A DNA stretch of 64,000 nucleotides from JAKQDH01 sp029558835 (GCA_035356615.1 DAOQSN010000023.1:1-64000), one strand, 5' to 3'. Shown: positions 8,181 through 17,223, counted from the stretch's first letter. Notes: a model not told the origin generated them from the letters alone. Numbers and translations: made by a program.

Positions 8181-9539
8181 ATGGATGCAATCTGTCAACG
8201 GCTGTCTGTCGTGGTGATGGCCCTCGTGCTGGCTGCCATCACCTGGGGCTCGAGCGACGCGCTCGGGCAGGAGAAGCCCGCAGCGCCGGCCCCGCCCGCA
8301 GCGCCGGCCCCGCCCGCCGCGAGCACCCCCGCTCCGGCCCCAGCTTATGACATCTGGACGACGAAACGTCTCACCGGGGACTGGGGCGGAACCCGCACCG
8401 ATCTGGAGAACCAGGGCATCAGCTTCTCGGCGTTGCTGGGCACGATGACCCAGTTCAACTTCCGCGGCGGGCTCAACACCCACAACGCCTGCGACGTCGC
8501 CGGGAGGGCGTTCTACGTCCTCGAACTGGACTTCCAGAAAATGAAGTTGATCGACGGCGGGAGCTTCTTCGTTCGCGCTGTGTCAAACTGGAATAACGGC
8601 ATCCAGGCCGACGTCGGCTCGCTGACGCCCCCGTTCTGGGCGGCCGGCTCCAGCGGCGACCAGTGGATCGAGCTCGATAAGTACTGGTATCGGCAGCGGC
8701 TCTGGGACGACCGCGTCGAGTTCCGCCTCGGCAAGCTGCAGAACATCTCCGACCTGTTCGACAAGAACGTCTACGCGGAGAACTATCTCAACCAGTTCAT
8801 GAATCGGGCCCTCAACCACAACATGGCCATGCCCTACACCAAGGGCATCGGCGCCTTCGGCAAGGTGTGGCCCGTGGACTGGCTGTACTTCCAGATGGCC
8901 GCCATGGACCCCGACACCATCAACACGCACAACCGGCACGGCACCGGCGGCTTCGACACGGCCTTCCACGACGATTGCCGCTTCCGCGGCTTCTGGGAAG
9001 CGGGCATCCTGCCCAAGCACCTGGGCGTCACGCTCCCCGGCAACTACCGCCTGGGCTGCTGGTATGATCCGGTGACCAAGCGCGTCTATGGGAACAACCT
9101 CGGCGGGTTGCTCACCGACCGCTTCGAGACGGGCGACGTGGGGTACTACTTCAGCGCCGACCAGATGGTTTGGAAAGAGAACGAGGACGCCAAGGACAAG
9201 CAGGGACTCGGCGTCTTCGCCCGCTACGGCTGGGCGGACGAGGAACTCAACCGCATCGAGCACTTCTGGTCCCTCGGGGCGTCCTACCAGGGGTTGATCC
9301 CCCAGCGGAATGCCGACGTGCTCGCTTTCGGCATGGCCCAGAGCATTCTCTCCGGCGATCTGCGTGAGTTCGTCAACGCCCGGGCGGACCGCGAGACGGT
9401 GTACGAGTTGTATTATGCCTTCGAGGTTACTCCCTGGTGCACGGTGTCGCCTGACTTCCAGGTCATCACCAACCCCGGGGCAAGCAAGGACGCACGTGAC
9501 GCCATCGTCGGCGGCGTCCGGGTCAAGCTCTCATTCTAA
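8181..9539 (+). CDS. OprB-family carbohydrate-selective porin
   Basis: Outer-membrane beta-barrel channel, most likely for sugars. 452 residues from the ATG at 8181, with AGGAGG seven bases upstream. Signal peptide of about 30 residues ending in DALGQ, then a Pro/Ala linker made of repeated APAPPA units (about residues 32-54), then the OprB hallmark LTGDWGGTRTDLENQGISFS. The body alternates short amphipathic strands with aromatic girdle residues and ends in VRVKLSF, a typical terminal strand with Phe last. No transport partners or sugar genes are adjacent, so the substrate cannot be read from context. A small lipoprotein-like gene follows 39 bp downstream. Confidence 0.9.
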   Translation: MDAICQRLSVVVMALVLAAITWGSSDALGQEKPAAPAPPAAPAPPAASTPAPAPAYDIWTTKRLTGDWGGTRTDLENQGISFSALLGTMTQFNFRGGLNTHNACDVAGRAFYVLELDFQKMKLIDGGSFFVRAVSNWNNGIQADVGSLTPPFWAAGSSGDQWIELDKYWYRQRLWDDRVEFRLGKLQNISDLFDKNVYAENYLNQFMNRALNHNMAMPYTKGIGAFGKVWPVDWLYFQMAAMDPDTINTHNRHGTGGFDTAFHDDCRFRGFWEAGILPKHLGVTLPGNYRLGCWYDPVTKRVYGNNLGGLLTDRFETGDVGYYFSADQMVWKENEDAKDKQGLGVFARYGWADEELNRIEHFWSLGASYQGLIPQRNADVLAFGMAQSILSGDLREFVNARADRETVYELYYAFEVTPWCTVSPDFQVITNPGASKDARDAIVGGVRVKLSF

Positions 9540-9578
9540 CGAGAGGCGTAGTTCAGTCCTTTTCTGGAGATTGCACAC

Positions 9579-9761
9579 ATGAAGAGCCGTATGCTTCGGC
9601 GGGTGAAGGGGGGCGCACTAGCGGCCCTGGTCATGGGAGGCATGTTGTTCGCAACGTCCTGCGGCGTGAAGGACATCTGGGCCAACATCGTCGCCGGCAC
9701 GCTTGCCTACGTGAAGAGCACAACCACCAGCATCCTGAGCGACAACGTCCCGCTGCCCTAG
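9579..9761 (+). CDS. Small lipoprotein-like protein (60 aa)
   Basis: 60 residues: a basic N-terminus (MKSRMLRRVKGG), a hydrophobic core ALAALVMGGMLFATS and then Cys28, resembling a lipobox, followed by a short mature part of about 32 residues. A GGAG lies ten bases before the ATG. It follows the porin closely and may be co-transcribed. No family is recognised. The alternative is a signal-peptide protein cut after the hydrophobic core. Confidence 0.6.
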   Translation: MKSRMLRRVKGGALAALVMGGMLFATSCGVKDIWANIVAGTLAYVKSTTTSILSDNVPLP

Positions 9762-10327
9762 CGGCCGCGGTCAGATTCGGCAACGCTTGGGTGTGCAGCG
9801 TGGCGCGGGGAGGATGTTCCGCTCGCCACGCTGCTGTCTTTTGGTGTCCGACGCGGCCGGCCGGCGGCCACCCGGAGCGCGGCTCCGCCACCCCGGAGGG
9901 CAGCATGCTCACCAACCCCGCGGGAAGGGGTTGTCCTCCCTGCTTCCTCGGCCGGTGCCGCGGTTCCGGGCGTGGACTCCATGCCCGTCGGCCTTGGGGT
10001 ACATCCGCCGCTGTCGCGCACGGTCCCATAGGCAGGGAGCCCGGTATCCTCGGTGTCACAGTGCTGTCACCGGGGCCGATATTCGTGCGGCGTTTCCGCA
10101 AACACGGAGACACCCGCGCACCGTGTCAGCCGGCGCGCGCGGCCAAGTTGCCCTTCGCGTTGACATTGTGCCGGAGCACAGCTAGTATTCGACACCAGGC
10201 AGGCACGTGGCTGCCGGACGCGGACATCAAGGTCGGCCGCTGCAGCTTCCGTGGAGGGACGGAGCCGGGCGGTCGCGGTTGGAACCACGCTGGAGCGGGA
10301 ACCACATCAAATACGGGAGATGAGGCC
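9762..10327. other. Intergenic region with a strong promoter
   Basis: About 565 bp. No gene is seen in the first 400 bp. A near-consensus promoter at 10160-10188 is followed by a leader of about 130 nt before the 54-residue lipoprotein. Confidence 0.5.
10160..10188 (+). promoter_or_regulatory. Strong sigma70-type promoter of the small lipoprotein gene
   Basis: TTGACA (10160-10165), 17-bp spacer, TAGTAT (10183-10188). Confidence 0.7.
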
Positions 10328-10492
10328 ATGTTGAAGCGGACTTGGATCAGAGGGTTGTTGAGTCTGGGGCTGCTGGCGATGGCGCTGCTGGTGACGGCCT
10401 GCGCTACCACGCCGAAGGAGCAGGCGCTGACCGGCGGGATGGAACATGAGCGCCACATGACGGGCATGAGCAGCCAGGTCGGCGACCAGTAG
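10328..10492 (+). CDS. Tiny lipoprotein (54 aa)
   Basis: 54 residues from the ATG at 10328: MLKRTWIRG, a hydrophobic stretch (LLSLGLLAMALLVTA) and a good lipobox LVTA-Cys, then a short polar tail rich in Met and His (GGMEHERHMTGMSS). Upstream GGGAGATGAGG offers a ribosome-binding site. It has its own promoter (10160-10188) and terminator (10523-10558), so it forms a monocistronic unit of about 360 nt. The Met/His tail could bind metal, which is speculative. No family is recognised. Confidence 0.7.
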   Translation: MLKRTWIRGLLSLGLLAMALLVTACATTPKEQALTGGMEHERHMTGMSSQVGDQ

Positions 10493-10522
10493 GATCTGCT
10501 CGGTAACCGGAAGCAACTACAC

Positions 10523-10558
10523 AGGGGGCCAAGCGGAAGCCCACGCCCCCTCTTTCTA
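10523..10558 (+). terminator. Rho-independent terminator
   Basis: Stem AGGGGGC (10523-10529) / GCCCCCT (10545-10551), then a T-rich stretch TCTTTCT. It ends the small lipoprotein transcript. Confidence 0.75.
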
Positions 10559-10597
10559 TGCGCACGTTTCCCACGCTGCACGCAGCCCGACGCGTGG

Positions 10598-10616
10598 CAC
10601 GGGCGTCTCGCCCGTG
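10598..10616. repeat. CACGGGCG-TCT-CGCCCGTG palindrome
   Basis: Perfect 8-bp inverted repeat around TCT, of the 'GGCACGGGCGAGACGCCCGTGCC' type found between genes in many planctomycetes. Confidence 0.5.
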
Positions 10617-10970
10617 GCTCCGCCGGCGCCCCGGAATCCTCGCAGCCCAGGGACTACCGCAGGCAGCGCGTTCCGTGTCGGCCGCCGGGGCCGGTGCCAC
10701 CTCAATTGACAACCCCGGAGTTGCTGGCAACGGCTCCTGCAAACGCGTACACTCGTATGGCAATATGGCAGAGGGGTGGGTCATACCCTACGTTCGACGC
10801 CCCCGTACAACCTGGGAGGGTTCGGGTGCGGAGATCCAGGCAGACTCGCCGATGACAACTACACCGGCCGCCCGCCGGTTGCCGGTACGCGCGCGGCCGG
10901 AGGGGCACCGGCCCTGATCACACCACTCGGGTACGGTCTCCCGACCCCCGACGTGGTCGCAGGCTCGAAT

Positions 10971-12149
10971 ATGGATGTCCTCGGTCTCACCTTCGCTGAA
11001 CTGCGCGGTGCCTTGCAACCGGCAAGGCACCAGATGCGTGCGCTGCGCCTTACATACCAGCGGCTCCTGGATCGCCGGGAAGGCTGCGACCCTCCCCCAA
11101 CGCCCATCGCCTCGCCCGAGGCGTGGCGGGGACTCCGTGCCGACGTCCTGCCGGTCGTGCGCTCCGTGGGCGAAGGCGACACCACCAAGTTCATCCAACA
11201 GACGCACGACGCCCTGGAGACGGAAAGCGTAGTCGTGCCCATGCGGCGCCGCGGACGAGCATGGAAGACCCTCTGCGTGTCGTCGCAGATCGGCTGTGCC
11301 CGCGGCTGCCTCTTCTGCGAAACCGCACAGCTCGGGCTGCTGCGCAACCTGACTGCGGGCGAGATCGTCGGCCAAGTGGTGGCTGGGCGGCGGTATTTCC
11401 GCGACGTCCGCAACGTCGTCTTCATGGGCATGGGCGAGCCGCTTGACAACCTGGAGGCCGTGCTGCAAGCCGTGCGCGTGCTGACCGACCCGGCCGGCCT
11501 GTCCTTCTCCATGGCCCGCATCGCGTTGTCGACGGTGGGCCGCGCCACCGGCATCCGCCGCTTGGCCGAGCTCGGCTGGCGCCGGCTGAACGTGGCCATC
11601 TCGCTCAACGCGCCCAACGACGAAATCCGCACCCGCATCATGCCAACGGCCGCCCGCGAATCCATGCTCGAACTGCGGGACGCGCTGCGGGCCTATCCGC
11701 TGCGCCGCTGCCAGTTCTTCATGATCGAATACGTGCTCATCCCCGGCGTCAACGACGCCCGCGAGCACGCCTTCGAACTGACCGAGTACCTTCGCCCCGT
11801 CAAGGGCGTCGTCAACGTGATCCCCTACAACCCCCGCCGCGACTCGCCCTGGCCGGCGCCGACCGAGGAGAGCGTGGTCCGCTTCCTCGGCTGGCTTCAG
11901 GAAGCCGGCCAGATCTGCAAACGTCGCTTGACCAAGGGTCGCGACCTGATGGCCGCCTGCGGGCAGCTCGGCAACCGAGACCTCACCGGCACGCGCCGTT
12001 CCCACCCAACCCAACCGACGACAACCCAACCCCCAAGTGCCCTCTCCGTGCCGTCCGTGCCTCCGTGGTCCCCATCCTCTCCGGCCGCTCGGTTCGGCGG
12101 AGGGGCCGCACCCCGGTGGCACGGGGAACACGGAGAACCTGCTATGTAG
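10971..12149 (+). CDS. rlmN: Dual-specificity RNA methyltransferase RlmN-like (radical SAM)
   Basis: Methylates C2 of adenine 2503 in 23S rRNA, and in some species tRNA A37, using two SAM molecules and a 4Fe-4S cluster. 392 residues from the ATG at 10971; the frame extends 65 codons further up but those lack RlmN similarity. Radical-SAM motif CARGCLFC (Cys109, 113, 116), substrate-binding GMGEPL, catalytic Cys102 in TLCVSSQ and Cys330 in DLMAACGQL, which carries the methyl group in this family. After the normal end comes an unusual tail of about 55 Pro/Ser/Thr-rich residues (QPTTTQPPSALSVPSVPPW...), apparently read through a repeat-like sequence. RlmN versus Cfr cannot be settled from motifs alone, but a single chromosomal copy favours RlmN. 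Confidence 0.92.
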   Translation: MDVLGLTFAELRGALQPARHQMRALRLTYQRLLDRREGCDPPPTPIASPEAWRGLRADVLPVVRSVGEGDTTKFIQQTHDALETESVVVPMRRRGRAWKTLCVSSQIGCARGCLFCETAQLGLLRNLTAGEIVGQVVAGRRYFRDVRNVVFMGMGEPLDNLEAVLQAVRVLTDPAGLSFSMARIALSTVGRATGIRRLAELGWRRLNVAISLNAPNDEIRTRIMPTAARESMLELRDALRAYPLRRCQFFMIEYVLIPGVNDAREHAFELTEYLRPVKGVVNVIPYNPRRDSPWPAPTEESVVRFLGWLQEAGQICKRRLTKGRDLMAACGQLGNRDLTGTRRSHPTQPTTTQPPSALSVPSVPPWSPSSPAARFGGGAAPRWHGEHGEPAM

Positions 12150-12161
12150 AGAGCCGCTGAA

Positions 12162-15100
12162 ATGATGATGCTGCGTGGAAGACTCCCCGGAATCGTTTGC
12201 ACCGCCGTCCTGCTGTCGGCATGCGGCACGGGCGCCCTGCACGCAAATGAGCAGGCGTCCCTGGCGCTGCCCCCCGAGTGGGTCGGCACGTTCCACTGGC
12301 GGTCCATCGGTCCGGCCGTCATGGGCGGCCGGATCACCGCGCTCGCCGTGTACGAGAAGGACCCCACGATCTGGTGGGCCGCCACCTCCTCCGGTGGGCT
12401 GGTCAAGACCACCAACGACGGCATCACGTTCGAGTACCAGTTCCAGCACGAGAACGTAGCCGCGGTCGGCGACATGGCCGTCGCCCAGTCCGACCCCAAC
12501 ATCGTCTGGGTCGGCACCGGCGAGAACAACCCTCGCAACAGCGTCACCTGGGGCGACGGGGTCTACAAGTCCACCGACGGCGGCAAGACGTGGACAAACA
12601 TGGGCCTGAAGGACTCGTTCCAGATCGGCCGCATCGCCATTCACCCCACCGATCCCAACATCGTCTACGTCGGCGCGCTGGGTCGCCTCTGGGGACACAA
12701 CCCTGAGCGCGGCCTGTTCAAGACCACCGACGGCGGCGCAACCTGGAAGAAGGTCCTCTACATCGACGACCGCACCGGCGTCATCGACGTCCAGATGCAC
12801 CCGCAGGATCCCAACACGCTGCTGGTCGCCACCTGGGAACGTCAACGCGACCAGTTCGACGGCAACGACCCCGCCAAGAAATGGGGCCCCGGCAGCGGCC
12901 TGTACAAGACCACCGACGGCGGGGAATCCTGGAGCCGCATGACCACCGGGCTGCCCACCTGCCAGCTCGGCCGCATCGGCATCGACTACTACCGCAAGGA
13001 CCCGAACTTCGTCTACCTGGTGCTGGAGTCCGAGCGTATCGCCCAGGAACCGCCGGACACCCCCTTCCTGGGAATCGACGGCGAGGACGCCGACGTCGGT
13101 GCTCGCCTCACGCACGTCACGGTGGACGGCCCGGCCGCCAAAGCTGGGTTGCAGCCGGGCGACATCGTCCTGCGCCTCGCCGGCACCACCATCCACTCCT
13201 ACGCCGATCTCGTCAAACAGATTCGCAAACGCCGCGCGGGTGACACCGTCGAGATCGAGGTCTCCCGCCAGCGCAAGAGCGTCCTGGTGCAGGCCACCTT
13301 CACCCGACGCCCCGCTGCCGGCCAGGAGGACGGTCGCGAACGCTTCCCGTTCAGCTCCGGCCTCGGTGGTCAGACCGAGAACGTCCACGAAATGCAGGGC
13401 CCTCAGGGTCACGAATACGGCGGCGTCTACCGCTCCGCGGACGGCGGGCAATCCTGGACGCGCGTCAACAGCGTCAACCCGCGCCCCATGTACTTCAGCC
13501 AGGTCCGCGTCGATCCCAGCGCCAACAACTTCCTCTACGTCTTGGGCATCGCGTTCCACTCCTCCACCGACGGCGGAGCCACCTTCGTCTCCGACGAAGC
13601 CCGCAGCGCCCATCCCGACCACCATGCCCTCTGGATAGACCCCAAAGACGGCCGGCACATGATCCTCGGCAACGACGGCGGCATCTACATCAGCCACGAC
13701 CGCGGCGCCGTCTGGGACTACCTCAACCACGTCGCCATCGGGCAGTTCTATCACGTGACCGTGGACCCGCGGCCTGCGTATCGCGTCTACGGCGGCCTGC
13801 AGGACAACGGCACCTGGGGCGGCCCGGCCCGCTCCCGCTCCGACGCCGGGCCCGTCAACGACGACTGGGTGCTGCTCAACTGGGCCGACGGGTTCATCAA
13901 CCAGGTGGACGCCCGCGACCCGGACCAGGTCTACTTCGAGATGCAATACGGCGGCATGGGCGTATACAACTTCCGCACCGGCGAGCGCCGCGGCATCCGC
14001 CCGCCGGACGATCCGTCCCATGGCTACCGCTTCAACTGGAAAACTCCGTTCCTGCTCTCCACCCACAACCCCGGCATTCACTACTCCGCCGCCAACTTCG
14101 TCTTCCGCTCCGTCGACGAGGGCCGCAACCTCAAACGCATCTCGCCCGAGCTGACGCGTACCCGCGAAGGCAGCATCACCGTGCTCGCCGAGTCGCCGCT
14201 CGATGCCGACCTGCTCTACGCCGGCACGGACGACGGCTTCGTCTGGGCGACCAACAACGGCGGACAGCACTGGACCAGGCTCACCGACTTCCCGTCAGCG
14301 GCGCCGGCCGCGGCGGTCGAAAAGCTCGAAGAAGGCGTCTCGCGCCTGGCTCGTGGACTGCCCGAGTACATGCTCACTGCCCTGTGGCAGTGCGACCTCA
14401 ACAAGGACGGTCGGTTGCAGCCGGCCGAGTTGCCCCCCCCGGCGGCCGCGCTGTTTGCCCAATTCGACCACGACGGCAGCGGCGCGCTCGACGCCGACGA
14501 ACTGCAGTCGCTGGCTGCCCACCTGGCCGGGGCCGCGGGTGCCTTGCCCTCACCCGCCCCAGGCGGGGGTGGGCATGTACCGCTGTCGCAACCGGATGCT
14601 CGCCCGGAACTCCCCACGCCGGACGGCACCGCACCTGTGCCGCCGCGTACGCCGGACACGCGCGCGCCGTCGTCTCCCGACGAGTGGCTGCCGCCCGTTC
14701 CGCTCGACCCGGCATTGGTTCAGGCAAGCGTAACGCCCGTTGTGACCGCGTGGTCGCCCCCACCGGAGTTCACACCGTCGGCGCCGCCGAGCCTGCTGGA
14801 AACGGTGTGCACGCCCCTGGTTACCCCCCGGGTACCGCCAGCGCCGCCCGCCTGTCCATCCTCGCCTCAGGAAACACCGGAGCCGCTGATCGCGCAGGCC
14901 GCAACGGAACCCGTGCCCGCCGCGGAACCGGCAGCGCCGCCGCCCGAGTCGCCCCCCCCGGCCCCCACTCCCGGCGCCGAGCCCCGACCGCTCGCCGAGC
15001 AACTCCCCGGCCCACGCTGGGTCAGCTCGATGGTGGCTTCCCGCTATGAGCGAGACCGTGTGTACCTCACGCTCGATGGCCACCGCTCGGACGACGACCT

Positions 15101-15878
15101 GCCCTACGTCTTCGCGTCGGAGGATGCCGGCAAGACGTGGCGTTCGCTGGGCACCCATCTGCCGCCGACCGCCGGCTCCACGCGCGTCGTCCGCGAGGAC
15201 CGCTTCAATCCCGACCTGCTCTACCTCGGCACCGAGTTCGGCACCTGGGTCACGCTCGATCGCGGCCTCACCTGGACGCGCCTCAACAACAACCTGCCCA
15301 CAGTGGCCATCCACGAAATCGCGCAGCACCCCACCGCGGGTGAGATCGTGGTCGCCACGCATGGCCGCAGCCTGTGGGTGCTCGAAGTGACGCCTTTGCG
15401 GCACATGACGCCCGGGGCCGTCGGTGCCCCGGCGCACCTCTACCCACCCCACCCGGCCATCCAGTGGTGTCCCCAACTGGGCCACGGTGCCCCCGCGCCT
15501 CGTCGCTACGTCGCCGAGAACCCGCCGCCTGGCGTGAACATCTACTACTCCATTGGTGACCAGATGCGGCAGGTGCGCCTCGAAGTGTTCGACTGCGCGG
15601 GTGAGGAGCTGCGCGACCTGGACGCCCCGTCATCGCCCGGCCTGCACTGCGTAAACTGGGACCTGCGCGAGCCGCCCCCCGACGGCGCTCCGCCCCCGAG
15701 GCGACATGGCCGTCGCTCGCCCACGGGCGGACTCGTGCCCCCGGGTACCTACCGCGTCGTCCTCACGGCCGATGAGTTCACGATCACCCGTGCCCTGACC
15801 GTTGAGCCCGACCCCGACTTCCCCGACTGCCGCCCGTGGGATACGGGATCAGGACTCCCCACCCGGGAATGGGACTGA
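12162..15878 (+). CDS. VPS10/sortilin-like BNR-repeat lipoprotein with inserted PDZ and EF-hand modules
   Basis: 1238 residues. The N-terminus has a lipobox (AVLLSA-Cys21), so it should be a membrane-anchored lipoprotein. Residues about 35-300 and 400-740 form a VPS10/BNR propeller with many S/T-x-D-G-G-x-T/S-W Asp-box motifs (KSTDGGKTW, KTTDGGATW, RSADGGQSW). A PDZ domain is inserted at about 303-384 (VDGPAAKAGLQPGDIVLRLAG). At 744-785 sit two EF-hand loops (DLNKDGRLQPAE and DHDGSGALDADE). Residues 792-948 are a Pro-rich linker, which includes an in-frame piece of a dispersed intergenic repeat. The propeller then resumes (ASEDAGKTW, LDRGLTW, VATHGRSLWVLE). It starts 12 bp after rlmN. Proteins of this kind are common in planctomycetes; the ligand is unknown. 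The stop lies in a tandem repeat. Confidence 0.88.
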   Translation: MMMLRGRLPGIVCTAVLLSACGTGALHANEQASLALPPEWVGTFHWRSIGPAVMGGRITALAVYEKDPTIWWAATSSGGLVKTTNDGITFEYQFQHENVAAVGDMAVAQSDPNIVWVGTGENNPRNSVTWGDGVYKSTDGGKTWTNMGLKDSFQIGRIAIHPTDPNIVYVGALGRLWGHNPERGLFKTTDGGATWKKVLYIDDRTGVIDVQMHPQDPNTLLVATWERQRDQFDGNDPAKKWGPGSGLYKTTDGGESWSRMTTGLPTCQLGRIGIDYYRKDPNFVYLVLESERIAQEPPDTPFLGIDGEDADVGARLTHVTVDGPAAKAGLQPGDIVLRLAGTTIHSYADLVKQIRKRRAGDTVEIEVSRQRKSVLVQATFTRRPAAGQEDGRERFPFSSGLGGQTENVHEMQGPQGHEYGGVYRSADGGQSWTRVNSVNPRPMYFSQVRVDPSANNFLYVLGIAFHSSTDGGATFVSDEARSAHPDHHALWIDPKDGRHMILGNDGGIYISHDRGAVWDYLNHVAIGQFYHVTVDPRPAYRVYGGLQDNGTWGGPARSRSDAGPVNDDWVLLNWADGFINQVDARDPDQVYFEMQYGGMGVYNFRTGERRGIRPPDDPSHGYRFNWKTPFLLSTHNPGIHYSAANFVFRSVDEGRNLKRISPELTRTREGSITVLAESPLDADLLYAGTDDGFVWATNNGGQHWTRLTDFPSAAPAAAVEKLEEGVSRLARGLPEYMLTALWQCDLNKDGRLQPAELPPPAAALFAQFDHDGSGALDADELQSLAAHLAGAAGALPSPAPGGGGHVPLSQPDARPELPTPDGTAPVPPRTPDTRAPSSPDEWLPPVPLDPALVQASVTPVVTAWSPPPEFTPSAPPSLLETVCTPLVTPRVPPAPPACPSSPQETPEPLIAQAATEPVPAAEPAAPPPESPPPAPTPGAEPRPLAEQLPGPRWVSSMVASRYERDRVYLTLDGHRSDDDLPYVFASEDAGKTWRSLGTHLPPTAGSTRVVREDRFNPDLLYLGTEFGTWVTLDRGLTWTRLNNNLPTVAIHEIAQHPTAGEIVVATHGRSLWVLEVTPLRHMTPGAVGAPAHLYPPHPAIQWCPQLGHGAPAPRRYVAENPPPGVNIYYSIGDQMRQVRLEVFDCAGEELRDLDAPSSPGLHCVNWDLREPPPDGAPPPRRHGRRSPTGGLVPPGTYRVVLTADEFTITRALTVEPDPDFPDCRPWDTGSGLPTREWD
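14537..14578 (+). repeat. Partial dispersed repeat inside coding sequence (copy C)
   Basis: Matches the GGGTGCCATGCCCTCACCCG...CAGGCGGGGG...GGGCA arm of the 100-bp element at 5261 and 18749 (reverse orientation), with few changes. It is translated in frame as GALPSPAPGGGGH in the linker of the VPS10-like protein. Confidence 0.75.
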
Positions 15879-15964
15879 TACGCGGAACGGGACTGATGCA
15901 AGAACGGGACTGCTACGGGAACGGCACTGCGACGGGAATGGGACTGATGCGGGAACGGCACTGA
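15864..15964 (+). repeat. Degenerate tandem repeat of about 18 bp
   Basis: Six imperfect units of CGGGAAYGGGACTGATR. The stop codon of the 12162-15878 gene (GGGACTGA) lies within the first unit. Confidence 0.7.
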
Positions 15965-16254
15965 GCACGTGAACCTGATGCAGCGACAACTTGCGTTGAC
16001 GCCAGGCACGTAGGGCGGGTTCCACCCGCCGGGAAGCGCGGGACGATGCTCTACAGCCAGCACCGGCGGGCAGAGCCCGCCGTACGCCTCAGATCTCAAA
16101 TCTCAAATCTCAAATCTCCGCCCCTCAATCCCCAATCCCGCCTCTGCCAGTCCGCTGAAGAACCCCTGGTTCCGCGCGGGCGCCTTGCCAGACGCCCGGT
16201 CCTATAGCTCCCACATCGGCCACGGGGGGCCGACGCTGCTTCCTCAACGGGCCT
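15879..16254. other. Intergenic region made largely of repeats
   Basis: Contains the rest of the 18-bp tandem array, an inverted pair of GTAGGGCGGGTT/GGCGGGCAGAGCCCGCC elements (16009-16030, 16065-16085) and a 7-bp tandem (CAAATCT three times, about 16094-16116). No gene seen. The genes on both sides converge here. Confidence 0.6.
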
Positions 16255-17223
16255 CTACGCCTGTTCGCGCCATGCGTACCCGGCCGCCCCGATCACCCCC
16301 GCGCGATACCCAAGCTGTGCCGGCAGAATCTCCGGGTAATCCCGGTGCAAATGCCATTTGAGCCCCTCGAAATGCCCCCGCACGCGCTCCAGCAGAAACT
16401 CCCCCGCGCCGGCCATCCCGCCCCCCAATACCACGCACGCGGGGTTGAACGCATGTTGAATGTTGACGCACGCGACCGCGAGGTAGTAGCACGCCTCATC
16501 CCAGATGCTCAGGCTTAGCGCATCCCCGGCCCGCGCCGCCTTCTCGACGGCCAGCGCGTCCAGCTCCTCGCCGCGCGCCACCGCCTCCGCCAGACTGCTC
16601 GTTTCACCGTCCTTGATCGCGCTCATCACCCGCCGCGCCACGGCCGCAGCCGACGCATACTGTTCCAGGCACCCGCGCTGTCCACAGTTGCACGGCAGCC
16701 CGCCGGGCATCACGATCATGTGCCCCAGCTCGGCCGCGTTCTCGAAATGACCCTGCACGACCTTACCGTCCAGCACCACCCCCCCACCCACACCGGTGCC
16801 CAGCGTCAGCAGCACCAGATCACCCCACTCGCGACCCGCGCCGACCCACCACTCGCCATACGCGGCCACGTTCGCATCGTTGTCCAGCACCACGGGAAGA
16901 TCCAACGCCCGCGCAAACAGCATCCGTAGCGGCACCTGCACCCACCCCGGCAGATTGGCCGCCTTGATCACCGTCCCCGTGCGCGCACTGAGCGGTCCCG
17001 GCGTCCCCAGCCCCACGCCGATGACGTCCGCACGCGTCAGCCCCACCCCCTCCAGCACGCGGTCGATCAGCATGACCACTTCGGCAACCAGGACCTGCGG
17101 TCCCCGCTCCGGGTTCGTCGCCCCGCTGTCGAATGCCACGACCTGACCGTCGCCGTCAACGACGCCGACCTTGGCGTTCGTCCCCCCCAGGTCAATGCCG
17201 ATCGCGACGCGCTTCTGGCTCAC
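16255..17223 (-). CDS. ROK-family sugar kinase (glucokinase-like)
   Basis: Cytoplasmic ATP-dependent kinase of a hexose, most likely glucose or N-acetyl-hexosamine. 322 residues. Phosphate-1 motif IGIDLGGTNAKVGVV (residues 8-22), catalytic Asp116 in LDNDANVAAYGE, adenosine motif LTLGTGVGGGVVLDG, and the ROK zinc site with His168 (ELGHM) and CNCGQRGCLEQYAS (Cys178, 180, 185). It starts at GTG 17223, overlapping the amrB stop by four bases (GTGA), so the two are translationally coupled. ROK members also include repressors, but there is no DNA-binding N-terminal domain here, so kinase is the better call. Confidence 0.92.
   Translation of the reverse strand: MSQKRVAIGIDLGGTNAKVGVVDGDGQVVAFDSGATNPERGPQVLVAEVVMLIDRVLEGVGLTRADVIGVGLGTPGPLSARTGTVIKAANLPGWVQVPLRMLFARALDLPVVLDNDANVAAYGEWWVGAGREWGDLVLLTLGTGVGGGVVLDGKVVQGHFENAAELGHMIVMPGGLPCNCGQRGCLEQYASAAAVARRVMSAIKDGETSSLAEAVARGEELDALAVEKAARAGDALSLSIWDEACYYLAVACVNIQHAFNPACVVLGGGMAGAGEFLLERVRGHFEGLKWHLHRDYPEILPAQLGYRAGVIGAAGYAWREQA

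Noticed and set aside
10788..14270. Minus-strand open frame of 1160 codons
   Set aside because: Exact antisense shadow of rlmN and the VPS10-like gene in high-GC DNA; translation is Val/Ala/Gly/Asp noise.
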